Shown here: positions 50,262 through 62,928 of the stretch, piece after piece
Position numbering within the stretch: position 1 is the first letter of the stretch
Layout: the number at the start of each line of letters is the position of its first letter
Source: Cryptomeria japonica
Taxonomy: Eukaryota > Streptophyta > Pinopsida > Cupressales > Cupressaceae
Assembly: GCF_030272615.1 (NCBI RefSeq)
Contig: NC_081406.1
Location: 219,657,497-219,721,496 of the forward strand
DNA length: 64,000 bases
Direction: 5' to 3'
The notes under the pieces: generated by a model
Databases searched by the model: none
Seen by the model: only the letters and a program-made list of their open reading frames with translations
Told to the model about the DNA's origin: nothing
Made by a program: the position numbers and the translations under genes

Positions 50262-51178
50262 CTACAATCTCTTGTTATAAAATCTAAATGTGTTGCTTTC
50301 ATTGGAATAACCAAGAAATATTCCTTCATCACATCTAGGATCAAATTTGCCAATGATATCATCTCTCTTGATATAACATTTACTACCAAATATTCTGAAA
50401 TACTTAACTGTAGGTGTATTGCCAAACCATAATTCATAAGGTTTCTTATCGATTTCTCCTTTGATATGCACTCTGTTGAACGTATAAACAACTGTGCTCA
50501 CTGCTTCTCTGCAATAGATATGACGTAGACTATCTTCCATCATCATTGTTCTAGCAACATCCAAGATAGTTATATTTACCTCCTTTCCACAACTCCATTC
50601 TACTAAGGTGTCCAAGGAGCATAAAATTGTCTTCTTATACTATGCTTCTCACAAAAGTTATTAAACTCACCGGATTTGAATTCTCCACCATGATCTAACC
50701 TCAAACATTTAATCTTCAATCATGTCTCAATTTCTAGTTTAGTCTTAAATATTTTAAACTTTTTAAATGCCTTAGATTTTTGTTTTAGAAAAGTAGCCCA
50801 CATCATTCTAGAATAATCATCAATGATTAGCATGAAATATCTATCACCTTGAAATTTTTTAACTCTAGCAGGGCCACACAAATCAGTATGAATAAGATCA
50901 AGAACATCATTAGATTTATCTTGTATACTCCTAAAAGAGGTTTTGACATGTTTCCCCATTTGACATTCTTTACATACTAGATTATAGGGCTTCACAATCT
51001 TAGGTATATCTCTAATTGCCTTAGTTGAGCTGATCTTCACAATGTAATCAAAATTCACATGACACAGCCTTTTATGCCATAGACAATTGTCATCAATTTG
51101 TGTAATCAAACATGTCTTCTCATCGGAGTTTAAATAAAATATATTACCTTTTGTTTGTGTACCGGTTGAAATCTCCAA
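50262..51178 (-). pseudogene. Copia 2 integrase
   Basis: The pre-integrase zinc region is complete: WHKRLCHVNFD and CKECQMGKH (HHCC). The catalytic core begins LIHTDLCGPARV and IIDDYSRMMWATF. After a break near 50720-50615, the C-terminal part reads SLRHIYCREAVSTVVYTFNR and FDPRCDEGIFLGYSNES. The core is kept here but deleted in Copia 1. Stops and a shift interrupt around 50700. Confidence 0.88.
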
Positions 51179-51394
51179 ACCAGATCTGTTAATGATTTTT
51201 CATTTTCAATCCTTGAACTATAATTGAAATCCCTTATCCACCAATTGTCCTACACTCAAAAGATTATGCCTTAAACCTTCTACATAATAAACATTGTCAG
51301 TATTGTTCTTACCATCCAATGATATAGTTCCTTTTCCTTTGATCATACATGCTTTGTCATCTCCAAATCTAACCAAACCGCCATCAAATTACTG

Positions 51395-51465
51395 CAAACA
51401 TAGAAACTTTCCTTTATCTCCAGTCATATGATGTGAACAACCACTGTCAATTACCTATTCATCCT
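51395..51465 (-). pseudogene. Copia 2 protease active-site remnant
   Basis: The minus strand reads VIDSGCSHHMTGD around 51460-51421 with the D-S-G triad intact, unlike Copia 1 (D-N-G). A stop precedes it, so it would not be translated as part of the polyprotein. Confidence 0.8.
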
Positions 51466-51623
51466 TATCTTCAATTTTAGCAACAAGTGCCTTCTCTTCA
51501 GGTACATTCTCTTCCAGTACCAGATCATCTTCCTTGATAGCCAAAAATACCCATTCCTTCCCATATCTAGAACCACTAGTAGTGTCTTTTGTCGGTTCAT
51601 CATTAGAATCAGTAATGCCTTCC

Positions 51624-52626
51624 TCATCTGCTATATAGCATGATTTTTCTTTGTTTTCTTGTACTTATACTTGTTATGATATCGAGGGTTAGGCTTAAAA
51701 TATCTTCTAACTCTTTTTTCAAATCTTGAATTCCTTTTAGGGCATCTAGATGCAAAATAACCAATTTTATTACATACAAAACATTTAAAAGGTTCTTTTC
51801 CTTCATACTTACTTCCTACCGGTCCTTTAGGTACTCTTTGAGAAAATGGTGCTTCAATTTGCTCAAACTCTTCATCTTCTCTCTTCATATCTTCCAATTC
51901 CTTTGCATATAAATCTTTCCAATCTTAATTACCGGTTGCAGATGTAGATGCATGAAAAGAAGGTTCAGTCTTCATAGCTCCAGAAGGTCCAAATTCTTCA
52001 AGCTCAAAAGAAGATAATTTCCCAACTAAAGTATCTTTGTTAACAGATGTATAAGCCATTATTCTCAACTCATTAATTGTAGTAGCCTTCATTTTCTGGT
52101 GGTAGGGATCTCAAAAGTTTAGAAACAATTGCATCTTCGCTCAGTGTTCCACCACAATATTGAATTCCCATAACAATCTCATTTACCCTTTCCATGAATG
52201 CAGTAATCCTTTTATCTTCTTCCATCTTCGAGTTTTCATATCTCACCCAATAACCATCAAGTTTAGTAATCTTTACTATAGGGTCACCTTCATTAAGAGT
52301 CTCCAACTTATCCCATATAGCCTTTCCAGATGATTTGTTAATCAATCCCATTATTTGTTGATCAGAAAATACACACAAGAGGGCTTCTCTTTCTTTACAA
52401 TCATTCTCAAGCTCCTTATCCAGGTTTGTTGGAGGAGGATTTCCAGATGCTAGATTATAAGGTGTGACACCATTCTGTGTCATCTCTCAAATCTCCTTGC
52501 GAAGACATCTTAGATGAGTCTCCATCTGAATCTTCCATAGTGTGTAATTTGTTCCATCAAGCCTCTAAATATCTCTCTGAAAGATAGCTCCAGATGAACT
52601 GGATGAACTTGAACTATTAGTCACCA
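51624..52626 (-). pseudogene. Copia 2 gag with mutated zinc knuckle
   Basis: Starts at ATG 52626 (MVTNSSSSSSSSGAIFQ), then RLDGTNYTLWKIQMETHLRC. The UBN2-type core is at 52483-52073 (DQQIMGLINKSSGKAIWDKL, MERVNEIVMGIQYCGG, LLRSLPPE). The zinc knuckle at 51790-51745 is C-F-V-C-N-K-I-G-Y-F-A-S-R-C, with Tyr where the CCHC His should be. Two early stops and a break near 52070 inactivate it. Confidence 0.85.
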
Positions 52627-52662
52627 TAGGATCTTCCTCAAGTGGTTAAGATTTCTGCAGAG

Positions 52663-52685
52663 ATGACCAAATCTCTAATACTAAT
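52663..52685 (-). other. Copia 2 primer binding site, decayed
   Basis: Next to the 5' LTR the minus strand reads ATTAGTATTAGAGATTTGG. It differs from TGGTATCAGAGC-type sites mainly by C-to-T and G-to-A changes. Same offset from the LTR as in Copia 1. Confidence 0.55.
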
Positions 52686-53927
52686 TGTTAGACAACTCAA
52701 ATAACCAGAAGACAATTGAGAGGGGGGGTGAATCAGTTGTCACAGATTACCAGAACCTTGAGAAATTAAAAATTTAATACCAGAAACCAAAACAATAATA
52801 CCAGAATGCTTAAACCAAATACCGGAATAGCAGTTAAACCAATTAAGCATAAAAAGTAATCATAGAATAAATACCATCCACATGACACCAAGATTTATAC
52901 ATGGAAAACCTGGTAAAGGGAAAAACCACGGTGGGAAGCCTACCCACAGTCAGATAATACTTCTGCAGTAAGTATGTGAATTACAATTGAGGGGCCTGGA
53001 CTTGTAGGAAGGCCAATAGCCTAGAGCACATTGCTCATCACAAAAGGAGTCTCATTGACTACATATAAATCTAGACTACAATCTGGAGAAGAGGTTGAAC
53101 TACAAAGATAGTGTCTCCTATGCCTGAGTATAGTTTTGGTTAAGCTCAATATTGGAGGACTAAATCCTCTTACATAAACCCAATTCAATCTCCAATGATC
53201 AACCAAATCCTCTACCTGAATGATATTACATTATTCCCACATTACATATCCATATCCCATTTCCTTGATCTTCTACCTATATATTCTATAATGAGATCTT
53301 ACATCATATATATACAAACCCTCGACCATAAACAATCAGGTCAGCCACCAGATAATAAACCAATTACATAATTACAAAAAATGTCAGCCTTAGACCACAC
53401 AAATAATATCCAATACATAAGAGATCTCAGTAACACATCGAGAGGTCCAATCCACATGTTACATTAAGCTAGTCCATAACCTAGATCAATCGGGACCCAA
53501 TATAGGTCCACACACTACAACAATGATCTCATTCTACCAAGTCTCGAACATGATCACCATCAGCATCTTGAAACTTTACTGGAAATTGTACAAACACCAC
53601 TTATGCACATCACCAAAGATATTCATCAAAAGCTATATCGATGAAACCCTCGCTAGAACCGCAAGCCAAGTTTTCAATAAAACAGGATAGCATCCAATCA
53701 CCAAACCAAAACCAACTGACTAAATATGAATATGAGTATCATGAACAAGCCAATTCCATAACCAAATCATACCAGAGCCTACCAGATCATGCCGAATCCA
53801 AACCAACCAGAAACCACTCATCCTACTGGGACCAAAAGGGTGTCAGTAAAGCATCCAAATAACTAGTGTTGGCATCAATGACAAAATATCATTGCAACAC
53901 AGAATCAATTCTACCAAATGGCCAACA
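52686..53927 (-). repeat. Copia 2 5' LTR (1242 bp)
   Basis: Begins TGTTAG and ends GGCCAACA on the plus strand. It includes CATGGAAAACCTGGTAAAGG and the ACCACGGTGGGAAGCCTACC block shared with Copia 1. The open frames at 53021-53206 and 53641-53862 are LTR sequence with counterparts in the other LTR. Confidence 0.9.
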
Positions 53928-53932
53928 CGTGT

Positions 53933-54349
53933 TACCTGATACCCTCTAACCTTATTCTTCTCCTGATGTTGAGGAAATAATTCCTCTTTAATGATTTCCT
54001 TGGGGACTCTCCGCTAAACTTCCTCTAAGGAAAGAAAACTCCTGATGTCAGATCTCAACTACCTAAATATGACATCAATAACATGTGGGGCATATGATGT
54101 ATGGCCCCCTAGTTTTTCTCTAAGGGTCTCCAAGCTAGTCAAAATAGATTGGCATGTACTCTTGTACACGCCATCTGTACGAGGATCATCTAAAATGCCT
54201 CTCAATTTATGTATCTCCTAATCACTATGACGAAATATGGCATCAATATCAGGAGCCTAATCCTAGTATGCGGGCTACACATCAAGAGCTTGATCCTAGT
54301 GTGTAGGTTGTGCATTTGGAGCCTGATCCTCCATCTATATATTTAGTTG

Positions 54350-54350
<1 letters not shown>
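53933..54350 (-). pseudogene. Unrecognised minus-strand coding remnant cut by Copia 2
   Basis: From ATG near 54334 the minus strand reads MEDQAPNAQPTH, a Gln/Ala/Pro-rich repeat with stops, then EIHKLRGILDDPRTDGVYKS, TSLETLREKLGGHTSYAPH and EIIKEELFPQHQEKNKVRG. It ends abruptly at the Copia 2 LTR. All segments stay in one frame despite TAG stops, four of which could be former CAG or TGG codons. No domain is recognised. It begins right beside the GA-rich arm, just as the 42620 gene begins beside the CT-rich arm. Confidence 0.5.
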
Positions 54351-55849
<1,499 letters not shown>

Positions 55850-55850
<1 letters not shown>

Positions 55851-57481
55851 AAGGTGCTAGGTAAAATGAAATATTAAGGGGTCCTAATAGGCTTGACAAG
55901 GGGGTGAAACACTCAAGATCAATCTATCAAACTATGAAATAACATGTAGGATGAATGTGATCAAAGTATGTATGATGTGAGATCATATTAGATATCTATA
56001 CAATAAAGATACATGATTTAAGTTCCTAGGTAAAATGAGAGCTTAGGGGGTAACAAGAGATCATGTCTTAAGGGTGTTACAAGTGCAGTTCACATTGCAT
56101 CGAAAGATTGACCTGTTAATGCCCGATACAACCACTAGATTTATAGAATCCACTGGAGGGGGTTAAGCCATGTCACAAACCCAAGCGTTGTGTTTCACAT
56201 CACAAGGAGACCAAGGACACACACCTTGCAACAATCCCCCCTAGTGTAAGTGAGGGGTTGAAACTTGTGACCAAGGTCTGATACCACTTGTTACAAGTGT
56301 GGTTGTCATTACACCAAAAGATCGACCTGTTAATGCTCAATACAACCACTAGACTTATAGAATCCATAGGAGGTGATTAAGCCATGTCACAAACCCAAGT
56401 GTTGCGTTGCACATCACAAGGAGACCAAGGGTGTACACCTTGAAACAAAGGGGTCCATCTTTAATGTGATCAATCAAAGTATGTATATCATGGGATCATA
56501 TTATTTATCTAGAAACAAACCTTATATGCATCTAACGAGTTATCTATAGAATTCATAGGTTTCAAATTTAATTGAGAAGCAAGGCTTGTAATTTATTTAG
56601 CAAGTAGTATGTCCAAATGAAAAAATAATGTCATATTTGGGGGCACCTTCTAAAAAATTAGCATTATTTTCTTTTGATTCTACTAAAACACACACTAAAT
56701 TAGAATATAAAATTAAAAAGAAAATAAATATTAAATCTCTATCCTCCATTCTTATTTCATACATGATCTGTGTTAGTCTAGAATGTATCAATTAGCCATA
56801 TGGATTTTTGTCCCTTTTTACCTAGTGGTTCCTATATGAACATAGTTTTATAACATACCAAGTTAATATATATTTTTTCTATCTATAATAATATTTTGTA
56901 GCTAGACCAAGTGGTACTATATGCACCTTTTGGGGCATGTCTAAGAGGATTTAATTTAATACTTGTTTAATTTTAAGGTCCTATGTATTTAATGAGAGTT
57001 TAAGGGGTCATGAGAGTTAATGTGTAAGATTAAGAGGTCCTAATAGAATGTATTCAGGGGAGAATCTCACTTGATCAATCTATGAATTTTTAAGTTACAT
57101 TTGATGAATGGGATCAAACTATGTGTATCATGTGATCGTTATTATTATTATGATGGCTGCGATCAAACTATGTATATCATATCATCACATTAAATTATAT
57201 GGATGTAATTTTAGGATATATGGTTAAAGGTCCTACGTAGATATCTAATGAGAGATTAATGGGTCATGGGAGTTCTACTTATCAAAGTACATGTGATGAA
57301 TGTGATTTGCGTATCTATCATGTGATCACATTAATCTAGATATAAGTTTAAGATTTATGGTTTAAGATCCTGTGTAAAATGAGAAATTAAGGGGTCATGA
57401 GAGTTCATGTCTTAAGGGGTCCGAATAGGATAGCTTAAGGGGAGAAGCACTTGATCAATATATCAAACTACATGTGATGAA
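55850..57481. repeat. Degenerate array with about 200-bp units
   Basis: Phrases TAAGGTCCTAGGTAAAATGA, GGGGTCATGAGAGTTCATG, CTTAAGGGGTCC, CACTTGATCAATCTATCAAA and CATGTGATGAATGTGATCAA recur in that order around 55850-56074, 56448-56530, 56960-57190 and 57210-57481. The TRIM element interrupts one unit. It ends abruptly at the Gypsy fragment. Confidence 0.65.
56075..56447 (-). mobile_element. TRIM (terminal-repeat retrotransposon in miniature)
   Basis: Two 159-bp direct repeats (56075-56233 and 56289-56447), each TGTTACAAG...ACA, enclose 55 bp. On the minus strand the interior starts AGTGGTATCAGACC, a primer binding site of the initiator-Met type, and ends CACTAGGGGGGAT, a polypurine tract. 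The 5-bp duplication AAGGG is perfect (56070-56074, 56448-56452). The LTRs differ at about 23 of 159 positions. It has no coding capacity and must have moved with proteins of another LTR element. Confidence 0.93.
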
Positions 57482-58400
57482 TAAATCTATTCAAGGATAA
57501 CAAAGAGGAACCAAATGGGAAAGTTAAACTCTGCTTTTAGAATAAGAACAAGAAATCAGTCAATGATGGGGTAGTGGATGCAAATATGGTGAAACCAAAG
57601 ATGACTTTCCCAAATATTAGCTCATCCAATTTGAATAATAAATTGAATTCTCAAAGGATATCAAAGCCTCCAAGAAAATACACTCCATTGGGAGATCCAA
57701 TTGAGACAACATTTAAGAAATTAGTCACAAACAAGCTTATAAAAATACGAGACAATCCACCATATGAACGAAAAAGTGAAACCTGCATGGTGGAATGATG
57801 ATGAGTTATATGAGTACCACAAGAGGAAAGGGCATAATACTAGCAATTGTCATAGATTGAAGAACATCATACAAGATCTTATTGATAAGGGTAACATAGA
57901 AGTTGATGGTCATACCTCCAATGAGGAACATGTGATATTTAAGGAACCATTACCTAAACATGATAAGGGAAAATCCAAAGCAAATAATCAAGAAAATTAT
58001 GCTAAGATGTCCTATGATTATGATTCTACCGTTAATCACATTTCAATGAACAATCATGTTTCTACTATTACTATAAGGGACAAAACTCCTGAAGGTTCTA
58101 TCCAAGGGAGTAAATATGTTTTGAAAGGAATTGGACCATCATCTTCATAAACCCATGAATGTAACGTTACAACTCGACAAGGCAAAGTCATCTTGCAAGG
58201 TGGTCCATCCAAAACCACAACTTCATCATCTACCAAGAATGAGTATGACCTACCAGTTAGAGTATACACCAACCCTCATTTCCATCCTTGAGCATTTGCA
58301 TATGTCCCCCTCACATAAGGCTATCCTTGATAAGGCATTGAGAGAAACCTTCGTACCCATTGATCTAAATGTAGACCAATCTCAAGCCATGGTGGGATAG
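57482..58400 (+). pseudogene. Gypsy-type gag fragment
   Basis: The reading starts abruptly at about 57484 (KDNKEEPNGKVKLCF, then a stop). It continues PPRKYTPLGDPIETTFKKL and, after a one-base shift near 57770, KPAWWNDDELYEYHKRKGHN. TSNCHRLKNIIQDLIDKGNI follows, the CCHC-like gag end of plant Ty3/Gypsy elements (here Y-E-Y-H with the first Cys lost, then H and C). The N-terminal gag and 5' LTR are missing. Frames shift again near 58150. Confidence 0.75.
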
Positions 58401-58499
58401 CTTTCCTCTCCAAATTGCCTATCATTCACAAAAGCTGATAACATATCCTTATGTCAACCACACAATGCACCCCTTCATATTGAATCCTTTCTTCATAAA

Positions 58500-59121
58500 A
58501 ACTATATCAAACAAGACTTTATAGATGGAGGAGCAGGTGTAAACATTTTTACATTGAAAACAATCGTACAATTGGGATACTCTACACAAACTATGGATTC
58601 AAGAAATAAGATCACCATCAAAGCATATCATGATGAAGAATGCTCATCCAAAGGAATAGTCACTCTACCTCTAAGAGTTGGGCTAGTGACAAAGGATGTG
58701 AATTACCAAGTCTTTGACCTAGATCTTACATATAACATACTTTTGGGACATCCATGGATACATGAAATGAGAGCAATACCCTCAACCTATCACCAATGTA
58801 TTAAATTCCCTTGTAATGAAGTTGAAGTGATAGTGAAAGGTGATCCAAAAACATTCATATATTGAAACAACTTGTGACTAAGATCAGAAATAATAGTTCC
58901 AATCAATCAAGAAGCAAATCCATCTTCAACATATGTTGATCCAGATTCATTGAAAGCTTCTACATCAAACGAAGGTGAGCTCAAAGAAAACTTCAATGTT
59001 AAAGACATGGGATATAGTGAGTATATCTTTCATGTTGATCAACTCCCATCATCTCCTAAGACATTTAGTCGACAGGAACAACCTACAAACAATTTTCAAT
59101 ATCAAGGAATTGGGTGTGAAT
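58500..59121 (+). pseudogene. Gypsy-type aspartic protease fragment
   Basis: FIDGGAGVNIFTLKTIVQLG (58520-58580) aligns with the retropepsin start DSGAS-x-N; here D-G-G-A replaces D-S/T-G-A. It continues with VFDLDLTYNILLGHPWIHEM and AIPSTYHQCIKFP (58700-58810), the conserved YN-x-LLGRPW and AIPSTLHQ-x-x-KF blocks of plant Gypsy elements. After a stop at 58863, coding-like text goes on to 59121 (MGYSEYIFHVDQLPSSPKTF), where the minus-strand Gypsy LTR begins. RT is not present. Confidence 0.8.
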
Positions 59122-59221
59122 TGTAATAACCCAATATACTTAACCCAACAAAATCTTGACCCATTTTTTTTTTTTCTATTTAGTTCTTAATTTAATCATT
59201 TGTGTTTAATTCAATCGCATA

Positions 59222-59385
59222 CTCTGGGCATCCATTCATTTGGATTAGGCATTCATCCATCCGGGATGAGCATCTAACCATACAGGTTAGGCATCTGTCC
59301 ATACAGAACAAAAGGTTTCATCTATCCAATATGGGATAGGCATCTACCCATATGAGGTAGGCATCTATCCAATTGGGATAGGAGG
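59222..59385. repeat. About 22-bp minisatellite in the Gypsy LTR
   Basis: Six or so variants of GGGATAGGCATCTACCCATA follow one another: GGATTAGGCATTCATCCATC, GGGATGAGCATCTAACCATA, GGTTAGGCATCTGTCCATAC, GGGATAGGCATCTACCCATA and GGTAGGCATCTATCCAATT. Confidence 0.75.
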
Positions 59386-61010
59386 TGCTCTGCCCAGAGA
59401 CATAGACTCATCAGGACCATTCAGGTCTTGAGTCACTCACTAAGTACTACACTCCTCTAATAGGAGTGCATTGAGGTCACCGTTCTTAGGAGAAATCATA
59501 ATAACATAATGTAAGCTTGAATTTCACCTCGAAATTTGGCTTAAAGCCTCAGGAAGTCAAGCGAATCCATATGGGATTCCTTCTGAGTATGCATTGAATT
59601 ACTTTTTCTTTTATTATACTTATCTTTCAAATTAGGATTCTTCACAATCCTTCTTCTTACCAAAACCTAGACCCCATCCATGAACACCTGAGTACTAGGG
59701 ACAACTTCATCCCTAGACTGCCTACATACCCGTTTCGGCACGGGATCAAGGCATAAAGTATGTAGTTCTATTTTCTAATCTATGGTTTAATTTAAACCAT
59801 TTGGTGGGTATGCAACCCTTTCTAGGGTCAATGTCCCAAACAGTTTCTCTACGGTTGCTACCCACGATGGTAGCACCTAAGCAAAGGCTCAATATGGCCT
59901 ATTGCTTGTGGCCTAAAACAACTAGATCCTAATACCTATCATAAGTGTCACCCTTGACCCAATTGTCAATCGTCAACAACTCTATGAAATTAAATCAATT
60001 TCATAAAAGTATTTCACTCAATCAATCCTAAAGGGGGTTTACTATGGTTTAACTTAGTGGATGTAAAATTATTTAAGGATTATCTTATTAGATTATCGAT
60101 CTAAGGGGGATTACCCACCCCTTGGATTTTAACTTCCAAGTGTCCCTTATTACTCCCCGATGATTTATAGGGACGATGCCACATTTGTTGTTGATGTAGC
60201 TTTATTAGGCATTAAGTGCAGTAGTTCAACACGATGACATTACCTGTAAGCGTGACCCAGAGGCATCGTAAATACCGAATGCTGCTAGGTTTTTGTTTTC
60301 CAACTCTCTTTGTTTAGTTTTCTAACTAAGAGGATATGAAAACTTTTAATTAGCATCATGCTTGAAACAATTATGAAATGAATGTGCATAATTAGACACT
60401 GCAAAGCTTAAATAATCGGAATAACTACTTCTATGGAATTCATGAACCACTTTGAAAACTAAATTATTTAATATTCAAAATTTGAAATATAACTATGCAC
60501 AATAATGGCAATTATGAAACTTGCATATTGATAATTAAACATGTAACTTGCATGAAGATGATGAAAATGTAACTTGCTCATAAATGAATGCAATTAATAT
60601 ATAAGTAGATCGCATGATGCAAGAATAGTGTCATTTACATGCAAGATTAAGCAATGTTCATTTCTATCATGAGAATAATTAATTATAGAGTCACTAGTTC
60701 AAAATAAGCAATTAGTTTAGACATTAGACAAATTTTGGATCAAATCATAATAATATAAATTAATTGTTTTTAATGAATCTAAAGTAACAACTAAATAACC
60801 CAATAAATCTCAAATAGATTGAGAGATTCCAATTCTAAAATTTTGATATTTTTTAATTTACAATTATAAATTGAATAAACAATGATCCCAATTATTTATA
60901 CATTTTTCTAAGTTTAATTTTACAAACTAAAATTTTAATTAAGGAAAATATTAGCAATTTTCCAATTTGCAAATAAAAAAAGACTTCTAAATAAAAAAAA
61001 AGTATACGAA
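59386..61010. other. Non-coding LTR body
   Basis: No gene is visible. It is moderately GC-balanced up to about 60300, including TAGTACTTAGTGAGTGACTC on the minus strand near 59445, then AT-rich. In transcription direction this lies downstream of the putative promoter, so it would be R-U5. Confidence 0.5.
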
Positions 61011-61019
61011 ATTAAGTTT

Positions 61020-61232
61020 TTAATTGTTAAGTGGGGAGTGGGGGCCATAGGTCCCATCACCACTGTGGACCTGCGGGTGCAGGCTCACAATGATGAGGGG
61101 ACACCCGTGGGCCCCTCCACTCCCCCTACGGCCACTATCGTAATAGTGACCACAGGGGTAGTGGAGAGTACCACTCCCCTGTGGATTTATAAACTCCGCC
61201 TCCCCCCTACAGTGTCCGTTAAACTTATTTAA
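61020..61232 (-). promoter_or_regulatory. GC-rich block with TATA-like element, putative LTR promoter
   Basis: A 210-bp GC-rich island stands out in AT-rich LTR sequence. On the minus strand AGTTTATAAATC (61195-61184) is a good TATA box followed by GC-rich sequence. It is placed and oriented to drive transcription of the minus-strand Gypsy. Both strands are open here by chance (61020-61241), which I take as a composition effect. Confidence 0.5.
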
Positions 61233-61355
61233 TGCGAACAAAAAAAAAATTTATTTATCTATTATTTTAAAAAAAAAAACTAATTTACTTTATTTTATAT
61301 TTTAAAACTACTTTACTTTGTTTTATTTTCCCCTTTTTTTTGTACAAATTAAATA

Positions 61356-61379
61356 CACACACACATAGACACACACACA

Positions 61380-61430
<51 letters not shown>

Positions 61431-61433
61431 GGT
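61356..61433. repeat. CA microsatellite followed by TA run
   Basis: ACACAC repeats with single interruptions (TAG, CCC) from 61356 to about 61418, then TATATATATATAT to 61433. Confidence 0.9.
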
Positions 61434-61924
61434 TTTAATTCAGTTCTATTACCAATTTAAGAGGGGTATACATAAAAATGTTATTATAAAAATATAACTA
61501 AGAATTTAATCACATGAATGAAGAATAATAGAGAGAAATTATTTCAAATGATTTCACAGGAGCACGAAGAAAAAAAGAAATACATTATGCTGGAAATTGA
61601 GGCAAGCAAATACAACAGATAGGAGATTTTATAAAATTTCTCTCATGATAGCCATGTTCATCTACAGAGAGGAAGAAATTAATTAAAGGTTTTAAGAAGA
61701 TCAAATCGATATCAAGAGAGGGAAGAAAAAAAGTGGATTTCTTCTCAGGAATTAAATAAGTTCTAGTACACATGAACAAATTTAAATTCAACACAAGATT
61801 CTTACATGAGAAATTAATTTCCATTCACAGCAAGTTTTGTTCATAGGAAAGAAAACAAGAAAAACAAGATTGAAATTAATCTTTAATCCCAAATAGTTTC
61901 ATTGATAGGAAAATGAGATTTCAT

Positions 61925-62240
61925 ATATTCATTCTAATTCACAGCAAGAATTTAAAACAAGATTTCATTTATCTAATTCACAACAAGAATTTAAAACAAG
62001 ATTTCATTTATCTAATTCATAGCAAGAATTTAAAACAAGATTTCATTTATCTAATTCACAACAAGAATTTAAAACAACATTTCATTCATCTAATTCACAA
62101 CAAAAATTTAAAACAAGATTTCATTTATTTAATCTAATTAACAACAAGAATTTAAAACAAGATTTCATTTATCTTATTTAATTCATAGCAAGAATTTAAA
62201 ACAAGATTTCATTTATCTGTCTAATTCACAACAAGAACAA
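61925..62240. repeat. 39-bp minisatellite, about 7.5 copies
   Basis: Unit CTAATTCACAACAAGAATTT plus AAAACAAGATTTCATTTAT is repeated from about 61935 to 62235. Most copies are exactly 39 bp; the later ones have 4-5 extra bases. Because 39 is divisible by three, one frame stays open (61913-62137, LIHNKNLKQDFIY repeated). That is a result of the repeat, not evidence of a gene. Confidence 0.88.
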
Positions 62241-62829
62241 GATGCATGATTCAAAAAAAAAAAAGAGAACCTGGATACTTGCAGCTTGATGTAGAATCCC
62301 CTTTGAATTCTTCAACTAGCCTCCCTTGATCCAACTTTTCTTTGAATTTCTTCAAAACAACTACTTGACAATCCTATAATGAAATGTGACTACAAAAAAA
62401 CTACTGTTTGAGAAAACTTTTCTTCCATAAAAATAATCAACCCCCTCTTTTGAAAACTTGCATACAATATATAGGAAAAACACCTTAATTCCACTATCTA
62501 GAGAAATTATTTGAGAATGAGATTCTTTTTCCAATATTGGATCCATGCAAAATTGATTAATATCCTAGTGGAGAAGTTACATGAAAGGAAATTAAAGAAT
62601 GAAGATTCCTCTAGAAGCTTGTAATTTCTCCTACAACATGTGCCATAATTGGGAATGGGAAAAAATAAAAATAAATAATGCCTTTTTAAATTCTATTCTC
62701 CAAGTGTGTATGTGGGTCCATTATTTAAGCTTTTATAATATTTATTCAACCATATTCAATAGTTCAACACCACAAAAAGATATAATAGAAATTGTATCAA
62801 ATCAAAAGTGATAAAGGAGGGTTGTGACA

Positions 62830-62846
62830 TCCTCCCCCCCTTAAAT
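62830..62846 (-). other. Gypsy polypurine tract
   Basis: The minus strand reads TTAAGGGGGGGAGGA directly before TGTCACAACC, the start of the 3' LTR, 85 bp after the polyprotein stop codon. Confidence 0.8.
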
Positions 62847-62928
62847 TGTGCATCGTCTCGATGCACTTATTGAGTGTATCCAAAAGAGTCTATAGTTCAT
62901 GATTAGTTTAAAACAAAAAAGGAAACAA

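Larger units (their letters stand above)
47149..53927 (-). mobile_element. Ty1/Copia LTR retrotransposon 2
   Basis: A full gag-protease-integrase-RT-RNase H order is read on the minus strand between a complete 5' LTR (52686-53927) and a 3' LTR lacking about 180 bp at its outer end (47149-48215). All frames hold stops. LTRs differ at roughly one base in ten by eye. With one end missing, no target duplication can be tested. It lies between the 42620 gene and the 53933-54350 coding remnant, so it probably inserted into one older element. Confidence 0.88.
59122..62829 (-). repeat. Gypsy chromovirus 3' LTR (about 3.7 kb)
   Basis: On the minus strand it starts TGTCACAACCCTCC right after a polypurine tract (62830-62846) and ends TTGGGTTATTACA at 59122, giving TG...CA ends. 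The left end cuts the plus-strand Gypsy coding text cleanly. The adjacent TGAAT (59117-59121) should recur beyond the window at the 5' LTR. The second LTR is outside, so the length is inferred from the ends. It holds three tandem repeats, a GC-rich block and a TATA-like site; its open frames are not genes. Confidence 0.7.

Noticed and set aside
59220-59385. CRISPR-like array (regular short repeats)
   Set aside because: Units are contiguous and degenerate without unique spacers, and the context is a plant LTR.
61020-61241. Genes on both strands of the GC-rich block
   Set aside because: Overlapping open frames come from high GC content with few stops; no domain in either.
61913-62137. Repeat protein with 13-residue units
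   Set aside because: The 39-bp minisatellite keeps a frame open by length alone, and it lies inside an LTR.
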